DNA of 64,000 nt, from positions 3,472,001-3,536,000 of the forward strand of contig NZ_CP095461.1 in the NCBI RefSeq assembly GCF_023022985.1. Reading direction: 5' to 3'. This DNA is from Arthrobacter gengyunqii (GTDB lineage: Bacteria > Actinomycetota > Actinomycetes > Actinomycetales > Micrococcaceae). The translations under genes were made by a program, and so were the position numbers. Positions within the stretch are counted from its first letter, which is position 1. Each line of letters starts with the position of its first letter. The notes beneath the pieces were generated by a model. The model ran no database searches, was not told the DNA's origin, and worked only from the letters and a program-made list of their open reading frames with translations. Positions 43,202-55,283 of this stretch are shown here, in pieces.

Positions 43202-45025
43202 CTAGGGAACCATCCAGCCCAGGATAGAGGTTGACTGCAGCCAGATCAGCAGTGTCATCATCACCAGCAGGCCCAGGCTCCAACCGATGAGTTTTCGCAG
43301 CAGCGTGCTTTCGGCACCTTCCAGTCCCACAGCGGCTGAGGCGATGGCCAGGTTCTGCAGCGAGAGCATCTTGCCGAGCACTCCGGCGGACGAGTTGGAC
43401 GCCGCCATCAGGGTGGCGGACAGGCCCGTCTCGTTGGCCGCTGCCACCTGCAACTGGCCGAACAGCGAGTTGGAGGAGGTGTCCGAGCCCGTCAGCGCCA
43501 CCCCGATCCAGCCCAGCAGCGGCGACAGCAGGGCAAAGAATCCACCGGCGGAGGCAAGGGCCACGCCCAGTGTGGTGGTTTGCCCGGACAGGTTCATCAC
43601 GAAGGACAGGGCCAGCACGGCGCAGACCGTCACAATGGTCCAGCGCAGCTGCTTCAGGGTTTCCCCGTACACCTGCACACCCTTCCGGGGCTGGATCCGG
43701 TAGAGCAGCATGGTCAGGATCCCGGAAAACAGCAGGAGCGTTCCGGTGGCCCGGATGTGGTCGAAGCGCAGCGTTTGGGCTGCCACTGCGTTGCCGTTGG
43801 AGTCCACCACGTCCAGTCCCGGCCAGTGGAAAGTGACGCTGCCGATGGACGTCAACCAGGTTTTGATGGCCGGTATCTGGGCGAGCGAGAAGACCACAAT
43901 GATGATCAGGTACGGGGCTGTGGCCATCCACACGCTGCGGGCATCGGGACGGGCGGTGTTGCTCGTGGACCCTGGGCCGGCCGCGGCCACGGAGCCTGCC
44001 CCCGCGGAACCGGCCGCCGTTGCGCCTGCCGGCACGGCTGCCGAACGCCGTCCGCGGCCGGTCTTGACCGGCTCTGCCGGGCCGGATCCATCGAGAGTAT
44101 CTGCAGCGCTGCCGGTGCCCGCGGCGTCAACCGTTTCCCGCGGAGCTGCGGCGTCCTGGTCTTCCTGCACCTGGCCGGACATGCCGATGATTTCCGCGGG
44201 CTGCCAAACGCGGAGCATCAGGAGAACCGCAATAACCGTGGCGACCGCCGCCACGACGTCGGTCAGTTCCACAACGAAGAAGTTCGAGGCGAGGAACTGG
44301 GCCAGTCCGAACACAAACCCGCTCACCAGGGCCACCGGCCAGGTTTGTTTCAAGCCGCGCTTGCCGTCCACCAGGAAGACCAGGATGAGCGGCACCACCA
44401 GGGCAATGAACGGGGTCTGCCGCCCGGTCATGGAGGACAACTCGTGCAGCGGAATTCCGGTCACCCCGTTCAGCGCAATGATTGGAGCGGCCATGGCTCC
44501 GAAGGCGACCGGAGCGGTGTTGGCCAGCAGGGCCACAATCGCCGACTTCAAGGGCTTCATGCCCGCCGCCATGAGCATGGCCGCCGCTATGGCCACCGGA
44601 GCACCAAAGCCGGCCAGGGACTCCAGCAGTGCGCCAAAGCAGAAGGCGATCAGGATGGACAGGATGCGCAGGTCATCCGAGATGGAGCGGATGGTCCTGC
44701 CGAGGACTTCGAACCACGGGGTGGCTACCGTGAGCTTATAGATCCACAGGGCGTTGATCAGGATCCAGAGAATGGGGAAGATCGCGTAGAACGCTCCCAG
44801 CCCGGTGGCAGCTGCCACCTGCCCGATCGGCATTTGCCACCCGATCACTGCCAGCAGGATGGACAGCACCAGCGAGATGAGTCCGGCCTGATAGGCCTTC
44901 ATGCGGAAGACGCCCAGCAGGACAAACAGCAGCAGCAGCGGCAACGCCGCAAGCAGCGCGGAAAGGCCCAGGGAATCGGCGATGGGATCGAGCGGCTGTT
45001 GGAACGCGGCTAGCTGTGTTCTCAC
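43202..45025 (-). CDS. L-lactate permease (LctP family)
   Basis: A 607-aa transporter with about 14 helices. FPILWILINALWIYKLTV, FCFGALLESLAGFGAPVAIAAAML, and the C-terminal SLLSPLLGWIGVALTGSDTSSNSLFGQLQ and NSSAGVLGKMLSLQNLAIA are LctP signatures. The family imports lactate or glycolate with H+. A low-complexity insertion of about 80 residues, rich in Ala/Gly/Ser, interrupts the central loop (about residues 280-360). GTG start with GGAG five bases before. Operon with the GlcD-like oxidase. Confidence 0.92.
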   Translation of the reverse strand: MRTQLAAFQQPLDPIADSLGLSALLAALPLLLLFVLLGVFRMKAYQAGLISLVLSILLAVIGWQMPIGQVAAATGLGAFYAIFPILWILINALWIYKLTVATPWFEVLGRTIRSISDDLRILSILIAFCFGALLESLAGFGAPVAIAAAMLMAAGMKPLKSAIVALLANTAPVAFGAMAAPIIALNGVTGIPLHELSSMTGRQTPFIALVVPLILVFLVDGKRGLKQTWPVALVSGFVFGLAQFLASNFFVVELTDVVAAVATVIAVLLMLRVWQPAEIIGMSGQVQEDQDAAAPRETVDAAGTGSAADTLDGSGPAEPVKTGRGRRSAAVPAGATAAGSAGAGSVAAAGPGSTSNTARPDARSVWMATAPYLIIIVVFSLAQIPAIKTWLTSIGSVTFHWPGLDVVDSNGNAVAAQTLRFDHIRATGTLLLFSGILTMLLYRIQPRKGVQVYGETLKQLRWTIVTVCAVLALSFVMNLSGQTTTLGVALASAGGFFALLSPLLGWIGVALTGSDTSSNSLFGQLQVAAANETGLSATLMAASNSSAGVLGKMLSLQNLAIASAAVGLEGAESTLLRKLIGWSLGLLVMMTLLIWLQSTSILGWMVP

Positions 45026-45103
45026 AAAAACTCCTTTGTCTTTGTTTCACATCCGTCCGCACTGTGTTGCCGAACCGGCCCCATCCGCGGTAACGATGGG
45101 TCG

Positions 45104-45133
45104 ACCCTAGGCCCGCGACAGTTATCCGGTCAA
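45104..45133 (-). promoter_or_regulatory. predicted promoter of lactate permease operon
   Basis: On the minus strand TTGACC (45133-45128) is followed after 18 bases by TAGGGT (45109-45104), close to actinobacterial housekeeping promoters. It lies about 80 bases upstream of the permease GTG. Confidence 0.5.
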
Positions 45134-45285
45134 CGGTCTGCGGCCGGAAGCATGCGAACAACAGCGCCGCTACGCTCCTCGTTAAATGCTGCGGCCGCCG
45201 ATGCTCCGGCGATACCGGAACAACGGCGGCCTCAGGCAGAAGGGAAGCACAGGAGGGTTCCCCGGCAGCTCGCTCGTGGTGCGGC

Positions 45286-46860
45286 TCAGTGGCTGGGAGC
45301 TGCTTCCTTGATGTCGTCCTCGTCAATGCCAAGCATTTCGAGCTTTCCACTCTTGCGGTCCGCAAGGTATGCCTTCATTTCCCGCTTGATCACCGGGAGC
45401 AGCAGATAGACACCCAGCAGGTTCACGAAGGCGCAGACAAACAGGGCCGCATCGGTGAAGCTGATGACCTGGCTGAAGGAGAGCACGCAGCCGGCCACGG
45501 TGAAGGTCAGGAAGATGACCTTGTACGTGATCTCGCGGCGCCGGCCGCGGCCGAAGAGGTATTCCCAGGACTTGAGTCCGTAGTAGGACCAGGTGATGAG
45601 GGTCGAGTAGGCAAAGAGCGCGACGGCGATGGACAGCACGATCGGGAACCACGGCAGGACGGTGGCAAAGGCATCGGAGGTGAGGATCACGCCGTCGGGC
45701 GCGTCTCCGCCTCCCTGTACCTGATCGATGCCTGCCTGCAGGCTGGGCGCACCGGCCATGATGATCGCCAGTGCCGTCATGGTGCAGATCAGCACCGTGT
45801 CCACCAGCGGCTCATACATGGCCACAAAGCCTTCACTGACGGGCCGGCGGGTCTTGACCGCGGAGTGGGCGATGGCGGCGGAACCCACACCGGCCTCATT
45901 CGAGAAGGAGGCACGCTGGAACCCGATGATCATGACGCCGATGATGCCGCCGGCGAAGCCCTCGGGACGGAAGGCTCCGTCAATGATGGCGCCGAAGGCG
46001 GCGGGCACGTTCTGGAAATTGACGATGATGACGGCCAGGCAGGCAACGATGTAGACAGCCGCCATGGCGGGTACCAGCTTGGAGGTGGTGGCGCCGATGG
46101 ACTTGATGCCGCCCAGGATCACCACGGCCACCAGCACGGCCAGGACAACGCCGAACAGCAGCGCGGCTCCGGCGCTGCCCAGGATGCCGTCGTCGCCGCC
46201 GGTGACGTTCTGGATCTGGGCGAAGGTCTGGTTGGCCTGGAACATGTTGCCGCCGGCCACGCCGAAGAGCAGGATGGCGACCGCGAAAATTCCGGTCAGG
46301 ATCTTCGCGGGCCACCGGCCGAAACGCTTGAACGCCACGGGCAGGTATTTGAAGGGCCCGCCGCTGATGGATCCGTCGTCATGGACTTCGCGGTACTTCA
46401 CCCCGAGGGTGCATTCGGCAAACTTTGTGGCCATGCCCAAGAGGCCGGCCAGGATCATCCAGAAGGTTGCCCCCGGTCCGCCCAGGGCCATGGCGGCGCC
46501 GACACCGGCGATGTTGCCCAGTCCCACGGTGCCGGACAGGGCGGATGTCAGGGCTTGGAAGTGGGGTACCTCCCCGGGGTCGTCCTTCGAAGAGAACTTG
46601 CCGCGGATTACTTGGGCGGAAACTTTCAGGCCGCGGAACTGGATGAACCCGAAGTAAATGGTGAAGACAATGCCGGCAATGATCAGCCAGGCGACAACCA
46701 CGGGAAAGCTGAGGTCGCCAATGGTGATGGGAACGAACACGATGGCGGAGAAGACTTCCGTGATCGGTTCGAAGAACGAGTTGATGGTGGCGTCAACCGA
46801 ACCGAGCCATCCCACCTCTTCGGAAGCGGGTGCCGTCTGCACAGATCGGGGTGCGTTCAT
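45286..46860 (-). CDS. alanine/glycine:cation symporter (AGCS family)
   Basis: A 524-aa transporter with about 11 helices. The family signature is present as FQALTSALSGTVGLGNIAGVGAAMALGGPGATFWMILAG (about residues 100-140), with GFQRASFSNEAGVGSAAIAHSAV further on. AGCS proteins import alanine or glycine with Na+ or H+. ATG at 46858-46860 has GAGG at proper distance; a longer frame upstream lacks conservation. Nearby glycine-cleavage genes make glycine/alanine a sensible substrate, but it is not in their operon. Confidence 0.92.
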   Translation of the reverse strand: MNAPRSVQTAPASEEVGWLGSVDATINSFFEPITEVFSAIVFVPITIGDLSFPVVVAWLIIAGIVFTIYFGFIQFRGLKVSAQVIRGKFSSKDDPGEVPHFQALTSALSGTVGLGNIAGVGAAMALGGPGATFWMILAGLLGMATKFAECTLGVKYREVHDDGSISGGPFKYLPVAFKRFGRWPAKILTGIFAVAILLFGVAGGNMFQANQTFAQIQNVTGGDDGILGSAGAALLFGVVLAVLVAVVILGGIKSIGATTSKLVPAMAAVYIVACLAVIIVNFQNVPAAFGAIIDGAFRPEGFAGGIIGVMIIGFQRASFSNEAGVGSAAIAHSAVKTRRPVSEGFVAMYEPLVDTVLICTMTALAIIMAGAPSLQAGIDQVQGGGDAPDGVILTSDAFATVLPWFPIVLSIAVALFAYSTLITWSYYGLKSWEYLFGRGRRREITYKVIFLTFTVAGCVLSFSQVISFTDAALFVCAFVNLLGVYLLLPVIKREMKAYLADRKSGKLEMLGIDEDDIKEAAPSH

Positions 46861-46962
46861 CGTTCGAACCTCGGTTTTCACTAAGCAAGCTGTCAAATGC
46901 GTGGACCCAGCTTGGCTTAAGACCGCGATGTTAGACAAATCACAAACCGATGTATAAGGTGA

Positions 46963-46982
46963 CCCGCTGCTGCCTCAGCGGG
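46963..46982 (-). terminator. hairpin downstream of chaB
   Basis: CCCGCTG pairs with CAGCGGG around a six-base loop, 16 bases past the ChaB stop. The T-rich tract is weak. Confidence 0.4.
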
Positions 46983-46997
46983 CCGGCCGGGCACGGT

Positions 46998-47420
46998 TCA
47001 GCCCTCGCGGGCCTTCCGGGTCGCACCGGCATTGGCCTTCTGCAGCGCGTCCACCAGCTCCTCTTTTGTCATTCTTGACCGGCCGGAGATGTCGAGCTTG
47101 GCGGCCAGGTCATACAGGTGCTTCTTGGAGGCATTTGCGTCCACGCCGCCGGCGGTCTTCTTGGCGGAATTCCGCCCTTCCGCAGCCCTGGCGTCGGACG
47201 GGCCGTTCTTTTCCTTTTGCTCCCAGTGGTCCCCCACTTTTTCGTGGGTGTGCTTCAGGGCGGCATACGCAGTGCGGGCGGCCCGTTCGGCGTCGCCGTA
47301 TTCCTCCATGGCCGAGTCATAGGTCTTCGCGAACGTGTCCTGCGCCTTGGAGTCCGATCGCTGCAGGGTTGAAGGCAGCTCATTCTTGACGGGTGATCCG
47401 TTTTTGGCTGTCTTGGGCAT
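46998..47420 (-). CDS. ChaB-family protein with Rho-N-like C-terminus
   Basis: A 140-aa, highly charged protein. ELPSTLQRSDSKAQDTFAKTYDSAMEEYGDAERAARTAYAALKH is the ChaB domain, and the C-terminus KKHLYDLAAKLDISGRSRMTKEELVDAL resembles a SAP/Rho N-terminal helix-extended-loop-helix, which usually binds nucleic acid. ChaB was first linked to cation transport regulation, but the evidence is weak; actinobacterial members look DNA-associated or stress-related. Monocistronic. Confidence 0.82.
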   Translation of the reverse strand: MPKTAKNGSPVKNELPSTLQRSDSKAQDTFAKTYDSAMEEYGDAERAARTAYAALKHTHEKVGDHWEQKEKNGPSDARAAEGRNSAKKTAGGVDANASKKHLYDLAAKLDISGRSRMTKEELVDALQKANAGATRKAREG

Positions 47421-47463
47421 GGCGCGTCCTCTCCGACAGGAAAACCTCAGAAGGTCCTGAGGG

Positions 47464-48879
47464 TCAACACTCCACCACGTTCACGGCCAGTCCGCCAAGA
47501 GCGGTTTCCTTGTACTTGGAACTCATGTCGCGGCCCGTTTCCCGCATGGTGACGATGACTTCATCCAGCGAAACACGGTGGTCGCCGTCTCCCCAGAGCG
47601 CCATTTTGGCGGCATTCACGGCCTTGGCCGCACCGATGGCGTTGCGCTCGATGCAGGGCACCTGCACCAGTCCGCCAATGGGATCGCAGGTCAGGCCAAG
47701 GTTGTGTTCCATCGCAATCTCGGCGGCATTTTCCACCTGTTCCGGGGTGCCGCCCAGAATTTCGGCCAGCCCTGCGGCCGCCATGGAGGACGCCGAACCC
47801 ACCTCGCCCTGGCAGCCCACCTCCGCACCCGAAATGGAGGCCTGCTCCTTGTACAGCACCCCCACGGCGCCGGCAGTGAGCAGGAAGCGCACCACGACGT
47901 CGTCCTTCTGTTCCTGTGTGGCGTTTTCCATCCCGGGACCGTAGTGGGTGGCGTAGAACATGACGGCGGGGATGATGCCGGCCGCGCCATTGGTGGGAGC
48001 GGTGACCACCCGGCCGCCGGACGCGTTTTCCTCGTTGACGGCCAGCGCCACGAGGTTCACCCACTCCTGCCAGAACTTGGGATCCCGGTTCGGATCCTCG
48101 GCGCGCAGCCGGGTGTGCCAGGCGGGAGCCCGACGGCGGACCTTCAGTCCGCCGGGCAGCAGGCCGGTGCGGGCGATGGCGGAGTTTTTGCACTCTTCCA
48201 TCACGTCGCGGATGTGCAGCAGGCCGGAGCGGATCTCTTCCTCGGTCCGGGACGCTTTTTCGTTGGCGAGCATGACGTCGGAGATGCTCAGGCCGTTGTT
48301 CGTGCAGTGTTTCAGCAGGCCGACGGCGGTGCGGAAGGGGAACGGCAGCTGCGCCTTGGTGGACTCCAGCTCTTCACGCGCGGCGTCTTCTTCGCCCTCG
48401 CGCACAATGAAGCCGCCGCCCACGGAGAAGAACGTCGCCTCGTGCAGCACCGACCCGTCCGCAGCACTGGCGGCGAACTTGATGCCGTTGGTGTGGCGGG
48501 GCAGGACAGTGAGCGGATGCAGGACAATGTCCGCTTCACCGTATTCCAGCACGCAGGCGTCGGCCCCGGGGATCTGGGAGCACAGCTGCAGTTTCCGGGT
48601 CGCTTCGATGGCGGCGAGGCGTTCCTCAACCTCTTCGGGCAGGATCTTTTCCGGAGCGAAGCCTTCAAGTCCCAGCAGCACCGCGGTCATGGTGCCGTGG
48701 CCGCGGCCGGTCGCCGCGAGTGACCCGTACAGGTCAACGCGGAGACCGGCCACGGACCCCAGGATGCCGGCGTCGACCAGTTCCTCCGCAAACACGGCAG
48801 CGGCACGCATCGGGCCGACTGTGTGTGAGCTCGACGGGCCGATGCCCACGGAGAAAAGGTCAAAAACGCCAACAGCCAT
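47464..48879 (-). CDS. sdaA: L-serine ammonia-lyase (single chain)
   Basis: A 471-aa iron-sulfur serine dehydratase with both domains fused: [18 protein letters not shown] in the beta-domain (residues about 9-26) and the alpha-domain with [35 protein letters not shown] and [17 protein letters not shown], whose cysteines hold the 4Fe-4S cluster. It turns serine into pyruvate and ammonia. It lies nine bases after glyA, so glycine converted to serine by GcvTHP/GlyA can go directly to pyruvate. Confidence 0.94.
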   Translation of the reverse strand: MAVGVFDLFSVGIGPSSSHTVGPMRAAAVFAEELVDAGILGSVAGLRVDLYGSLAATGRGHGTMTAVLLGLEGFAPEKILPEEVEERLAAIEATRKLQLCSQIPGADACVLEYGEADIVLHPLTVLPRHTNGIKFAASAADGSVLHEATFFSVGGGFIVREGEEDAAREELESTKAQLPFPFRTAVGLLKHCTNNGLSISDVMLANEKASRTEEEIRSGLLHIRDVMEECKNSAIARTGLLPGGLKVRRRAPAWHTRLRAEDPNRDPKFWQEWVNLVALAVNEENASGGRVVTAPTNGAAGIIPAVMFYATHYGPGMENATQEQKDDVVVRFLLTAGAVGVLYKEQASISGAEVGCQGEVGSASSMAAAGLAEILGGTPEQVENAAEIAMEHNLGLTCDPIGGLVQVPCIERNAIGAAKAVNAAKMALWGDGDHRVSLDEVIVTMRETGRDMSSKYKETALGGLAVNVVEC

Positions 48880-48888
48880 GTGGATTCC

Positions 48889-50190
48889 TTAGACGTGCGC
48901 AGGTGAGGAGGCCAGGTCGGCCACCTCGGTGTACAGCGGATGCGCTTCGGCCAGCGCGGTAACGCGTGCCTTCAGCTCCGAGAGGTCGTCCTCGGCACCG
49001 GCAATCAGTGCCAGCGCAATGATGTCCGCGACTTCACGGAACGCGTCTTCATCGAAGCCGCGCGTGGCCAGGGCCGGGGTGCCGATCCGCAGGCCGGAGG
49101 TCACCATCGGCGGCCGCGGGTCGAACGGAACGGCGTTGCGGTTCACGGTGATGTCGATCTGCGCCAGCCGGTCTTCGGCTTCCTGCCCGTTGAGCTCGGC
49201 ATTGCGCAGGTCCACCAGCACCAGGTGCACGTCGGTGCCGCCGGAGATCACGGAGATGCCCTTGGCGGTGACGTCGTCGGCCAGCAGCCGCTCCGCGAGG
49301 AGGCGGGCACCGGCCAGGGTGCGCTCCTGGCGCTCCTTGAACTCAGGCGTGCCGGCGATCTTCAGCGCGGTGGCCTTCCCTGCGATCACGTGTTCCAGCG
49401 GGCCTCCCTGCTGCCCGGGGAACACTGCGGAGTTGATCTTCTTGGCAATGTCGGCGTCGTTGGAGAGGATGATGCCGCCGCGCGGACCGGCGAGGGTCTT
49501 GTGCGTGGTGGAGGTGACCACATGCGCGTGCGGAACCGGGCTGGGGTGCAGTCCGGCGGCCACCAGGCCGGCGAAGTGGGCCATGTCCACCATCAGATAG
49601 GCGCCCACCTCATCGGCGATGCGGCGGAATTCGGCGAAGTCCAGCTGGCGGGCGTACGCGGACCAGCCGGCCACGATCAGCTTGGGCTGGTGCTCGCGGG
49701 CCAGGCGCTCCACCTCGGCCATGTCCACCTGGTGGGTGTCTTCGGCAACGTTGTACGGCACCACGTTGTACAGCCGGCCGGAGAAGTTGATCTTCATGCC
49801 GTGCGTGAGGTGGCCGCCGTGTGCCAGGGACAGGCCCAGGATGGTGTCGCCCGGACGGATCAGGGCGTGCATCACCGAGGCGTTGGCCTGGGCGCCGGAG
49901 TGCGGCTGCACGTTGGCGAAGCCTGCGCCGAAGAGGTTCTTGGCGCGGTCGATGGCCAGCTGCTCAATGACGTCCACGTACTCGCAGCCGCCGTAGTAGC
50001 GGCGTCCCGGGTAGCCTTCGGCGTACTTGTTGGTCAGCACGGAGCCCTGGGCTTCCATGATGGCCACGGAGGTGTGGTTTTCCGAGGCGATCATTTCCAG
50101 GCCGGACTGCTGGCGGCGGCGCTCGTTGTCGATCTGCTCCGCCACCTCCGGATCAATCTGCGCGAGGTGGGAGTTCAGGTAATCGGTCAC
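48889..50190 (-). CDS. glyA: serine hydroxymethyltransferase
   Basis: A 433-aa PLP enzyme. Signatures include [34 protein letters not shown], the PLP-lysine motif [18 protein letters not shown] (Lys about residue 230), and [17 protein letters not shown]. It interconverts serine and glycine with 5,10-methylene-THF. The GTG start overlaps the gcvH stop (GTGA). In this operon it uses methylene-THF released by glycine cleavage to make serine from a second glycine. Confidence 0.96.
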   Translation of the reverse strand: MTDYLNSHLAQIDPEVAEQIDNERRRQQSGLEMIASENHTSVAIMEAQGSVLTNKYAEGYPGRRYYGGCEYVDVIEQLAIDRAKNLFGAGFANVQPHSGAQANASVMHALIRPGDTILGLSLAHGGHLTHGMKINFSGRLYNVVPYNVAEDTHQVDMAEVERLAREHQPKLIVAGWSAYARQLDFAEFRRIADEVGAYLMVDMAHFAGLVAAGLHPSPVPHAHVVTSTTHKTLAGPRGGIILSNDADIAKKINSAVFPGQQGGPLEHVIAGKATALKIAGTPEFKERQERTLAGARLLAERLLADDVTAKGISVISGGTDVHLVLVDLRNAELNGQEAEDRLAQIDITVNRNAVPFDPRPPMVTSGLRIGTPALATRGFDEDAFREVADIIALALIAGAEDDLSELKARVTALAEAHPLYTEVADLASSPAHV

Positions 50191-50564
50191 AGCTCGCCGC
50201 CGTTCTTTTCTGCGTACTCCTCGGCGCTGAGCAGTTCACCCTCGGACGTGGTGTTGACCGTGAAGAGCCAGCCTGCGCCGTACGGGTCCTCGTTCAGCAG
50301 GGCCGGGTTGTCGATGGCTTCCTGGTTGATCTCCATGATTTCGCCGGAAACCGGTGCGTACAGGTCTGACACGGACTTGGTGGACTCCACCTCGCCGCAT
50401 GTCTCGCCGGCGGTGATGACGGCGCCAACCTCGGGCAGGTCAACGTAGACCACGTCGCCCAGCGCGTCGGCGGCGACGGCGGAAATGCCAACCTTCACGG
50501 GGCTGGAGCCGTCCACCCACTCGTGTTCGGCCGAGTAGCGGAGTCCTGCGTTCACTTTGCTCAT
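50187..50564 (-). CDS. gcvH: glycine cleavage system H protein
   Basis: A 125-aa lipoyl carrier. The lipoylated lysine is K63 in [23 protein letters not shown] at the N-terminus and [18 protein letters not shown] are conserved. It shuttles the aminomethyl group between GcvP and GcvT. ATG at 50562-50564 follows CACCGAAAGG. A 118-bp spacer with a long inverted repeat separates it from gcvT. Confidence 0.95.
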   Translation of the reverse strand: MSKVNAGLRYSAEHEWVDGSSPVKVGISAVAADALGDVVYVDLPEVGAVITAGETCGEVESTKSVSDLYAPVSGEIMEINQEAIDNPALLNEDPYGAGWLFTVNTTSEGELLSAEEYAEKNGGEL

Positions 50565-50621
50565 GGGGTTGCCTTTCGGTGCATCTGAAGTCCTGCGGGT
50601 TAGTTCAAAGTCTAGGCCGCG

Positions 50622-50677
50622 CGAGATGGCAGTAAGTGCGCGTCTCAGGGCTGAGACGAGCACTTACTGCCATCTCG
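50622..50677. repeat. 27-bp near-perfect inverted repeat between gcvT and gcvH
   Basis: The left arm (50622-50648) begins CGAGATGGCAGTAAGTGC, and the right arm (50651-50677) is its reverse complement with a single mismatch; the loop is only GG. It lies inside the gcv operon. There is no T tract. The length and clean symmetry suggest a REP-like mobile palindrome or an RNA-processing hairpin rather than a simple terminator. Confidence 0.75.
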
Positions 50678-50682
50678 GCGGA

Positions 50683-51804
50683 TCAGGAGGGGCGCTTGTA
50701 GAACGGCAGCCCGACGACGGTGAACGGTTCGGGCTTGCCGCGAAGATCCACCTGCACTTCGGTGCCGGGCTCCGCGAAGGCGGTATCCACATAGGCCAGG
50801 GCGATCGGGTAGCCGAGGGTGGGGCTGGGCGCACCGGAGGTGACATCACCGATCACGGCGCCGTCGGAGAGGACCGGGTAGTGCGAGCGGCCGGCGCGGC
50901 GGCCGGCACCTTTCAGCCCTACGAGGCGGCGGGCCGGAGCCTGCTGCTTTTTGGCTTCCAAGGCCGTGCGTCCCACAAAGTCCCCCTCCTTGGAGAGCGC
51001 GACGACGGGGCCCAGGCCTGCGGCGTAGGGATCCAGGTCCAGGGAGAGTTCATTGCCGTACAGCGGCATGCCCGCTTCCAGGCGCAGCGAGTCACGGCAG
51101 GCCAGGCCGGCGGGGATCAGGCCCCGGTCCGTTCCGGCGTCGAGCAGTGCAGCCCAGAGGATGGGGGCCGCGTCGTTGGGCACGTAGATCTCAAAGCCGT
51201 CCTCGCCCGTGTACCCGGTGCGGGCCACCAGCAGTTCCGCGCTCCAGGCACCCAGCGCCATCGGCACCTTGGCTGCGGCGTAGTACTTCATCCCCGTCAC
51301 AGCGTCCCGGTGTTCGGCGGGAACCAGGGCCAGCAGGATGGCCTCGGCGTTCGGACCCTGCACGGCCACCAGGGACGTGTCGTCGGAGATGTTGTTGACG
51401 GTGACGTCAAAACCCTCGGCCCGCGCTGCCAGTTCGGCGGCGACCACCGGTGCGTTGCCGGCGTTGGGCACCACCAGGTAGGTCTCGTCGTCGAGCCGGT
51501 AGCTGATCAGGTCATCGATGATCCCGCCGTCGGCATTGGTGATCAGCGAGTACTTGGCCTTGCCCACCTTGACGGCGGACAGCTTGCCCACCAGCGCGTA
51601 ATCCAGGAAGGCACCGGCGTCCGGGCCGGTGACCTTTATTTCGCCCATGTGGGAAAGATCGAACAGGCCCGCAGCTTTGCGGACGGCGTGGTGTTCGGCC
51701 AGCTCGGAGCTGTACTTCAGCGGCATCTGCCAGCCGCCAAAGTCGGTGAAGGAGGCGCCGAGGCGTTTGTGCTCTTCGTAGAGCGCGGTGTATTTCTCAG
51801 TCAT
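50683..51804 (-). CDS. gcvT: glycine cleavage system T protein (aminomethyltransferase)
   Basis: A 373-aa protein with the folate-binding barrel: FTDFGGWQMPLKYSSELAEHHAVRKAAGLFDLSHMGEI (catalytic-pocket Asp about 95-100 follows in NADGGIIDDLISYRL), then RTGYTGEDGFEIY and LACRDSLRLEAGMPLYG. It transfers the methylene group to THF and releases ammonia. It is 19 bases downstream of gcvP. Confidence 0.95.
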   Translation of the reverse strand: MTEKYTALYEEHKRLGASFTDFGGWQMPLKYSSELAEHHAVRKAAGLFDLSHMGEIKVTGPDAGAFLDYALVGKLSAVKVGKAKYSLITNADGGIIDDLISYRLDDETYLVVPNAGNAPVVAAELAARAEGFDVTVNNISDDTSLVAVQGPNAEAILLALVPAEHRDAVTGMKYYAAAKVPMALGAWSAELLVARTGYTGEDGFEIYVPNDAAPILWAALLDAGTDRGLIPAGLACRDSLRLEAGMPLYGNELSLDLDPYAAGLGPVVALSKEGDFVGRTALEAKKQQAPARRLVGLKGAGRRAGRSHYPVLSDGAVIGDVTSGAPSPTLGYPIALAYVDTAFAEPGTEVQVDLRGKPEPFTVVGLPFYKRPS

Positions 51805-51823
51805 TGTTCTTAGCCTTTGCGCT

Positions 51824-54733
<2,910 letters not shown>

Positions 54734-54778
54734 TCAGGGCTCCTGGAAGGCAGACGGGGTACGCCAACTAACGTTGGG

Positions 54779-54996
54779 TCCTCCCCGCTCTGTATTGGAC
54801 CTGAGAGATTCCGCGGGGGTGGCCCCGCTTGCACCGTCGGTGAGTTCCGCACGCAATGGGCGGAAGCTGCTTTCCAGAGTTGCCTCGCTGTGGCGGTACA
54901 GGGGCCTGAGAGATTCCCGGGGAGGGTTTGCTCCTACGGCGCCCGCCGGTGCTGGCCCACGAAAAGGAGGCTGCAAAAAGCGGGACTCTCCCGCCA
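54779..54996 (-). ncRNA. tandem glycine riboswitch upstream of gcvP
   Basis: On the minus strand the first aptamer runs from GGCGGGAGAGTCCC (near 54995) through GGCGCCGTAGGAGCAAAC to GGGAATCTCTCAGG (near 54900). The second runs from CTCTGGAAAGCAG through ACCGACGGTGCAAG to GGAATCTCTCAGGTCC (near 54795), then ACAGAG closes its stem. The repeated GGAGAG / CGCCG..GGAGCAA / ATCTCTCAGG blocks are the gcvT-motif consensus. The architecture binds glycine and usually turns expression on. Confidence 0.95.
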
Positions 54997-55070
54997 CGGC
55001 TGATAAAGGCATATTCACTTGTGTATATCCACCTGTGACCCTACCCTCCCGCCGGTACCTCATCAAGACT

Positions 55071-55114
55071 GTGACGCCTGCCGCATCCTGTTTGACGCAG
55101 GTGTGCGGCGTCAC
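55071..55114. other. inverted repeat GTGACGCC...GGCGTCAC, followed by T run
   Basis: GTGACGCC (55071-55078) pairs with GGCGTCAC (55107-55114), followed by GCCGTC and TTTTT on the plus strand. It could be a terminator-like hairpin or an operator. The 12-mer GCGGCGTCACGC recurs exactly at 55239-55250, near the permease start. Confidence 0.4.
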
Positions 55115-55145
55115 GCCGTCTTTTTGCCCGCCGGCGGGCGCCAAA

Positions 55146-55175
55146 TTGACATGGTGCGGGAGCGACTTCCACACT
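55146..55175 (+). promoter_or_regulatory. possible promoter of amino-acid permease
   Basis: TTGACA (55146-55151) is a consensus -35, with CACACT 18 bases on as a poor -10. It is 109 bases upstream of the permease ATG. Confidence 0.35.
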
Positions 55176-55283
55176 GGAATGTCGGCGGTGGCGCCAACGT
55201 CTTTCTTACGGCCCGGGTACGAGCCTTCCGTGCGCGTGGCGGCGTCACGCGCGCCGGCGGGTGCCTAAATAAGAAAGATCCCC

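Noticed and set aside
54997..55070. Possible second riboswitch for the divergent permease
   Set aside because: The glycine-aptamer consensus blocks occur only on the minus strand toward gcvP; nothing comparable reads toward the permease.
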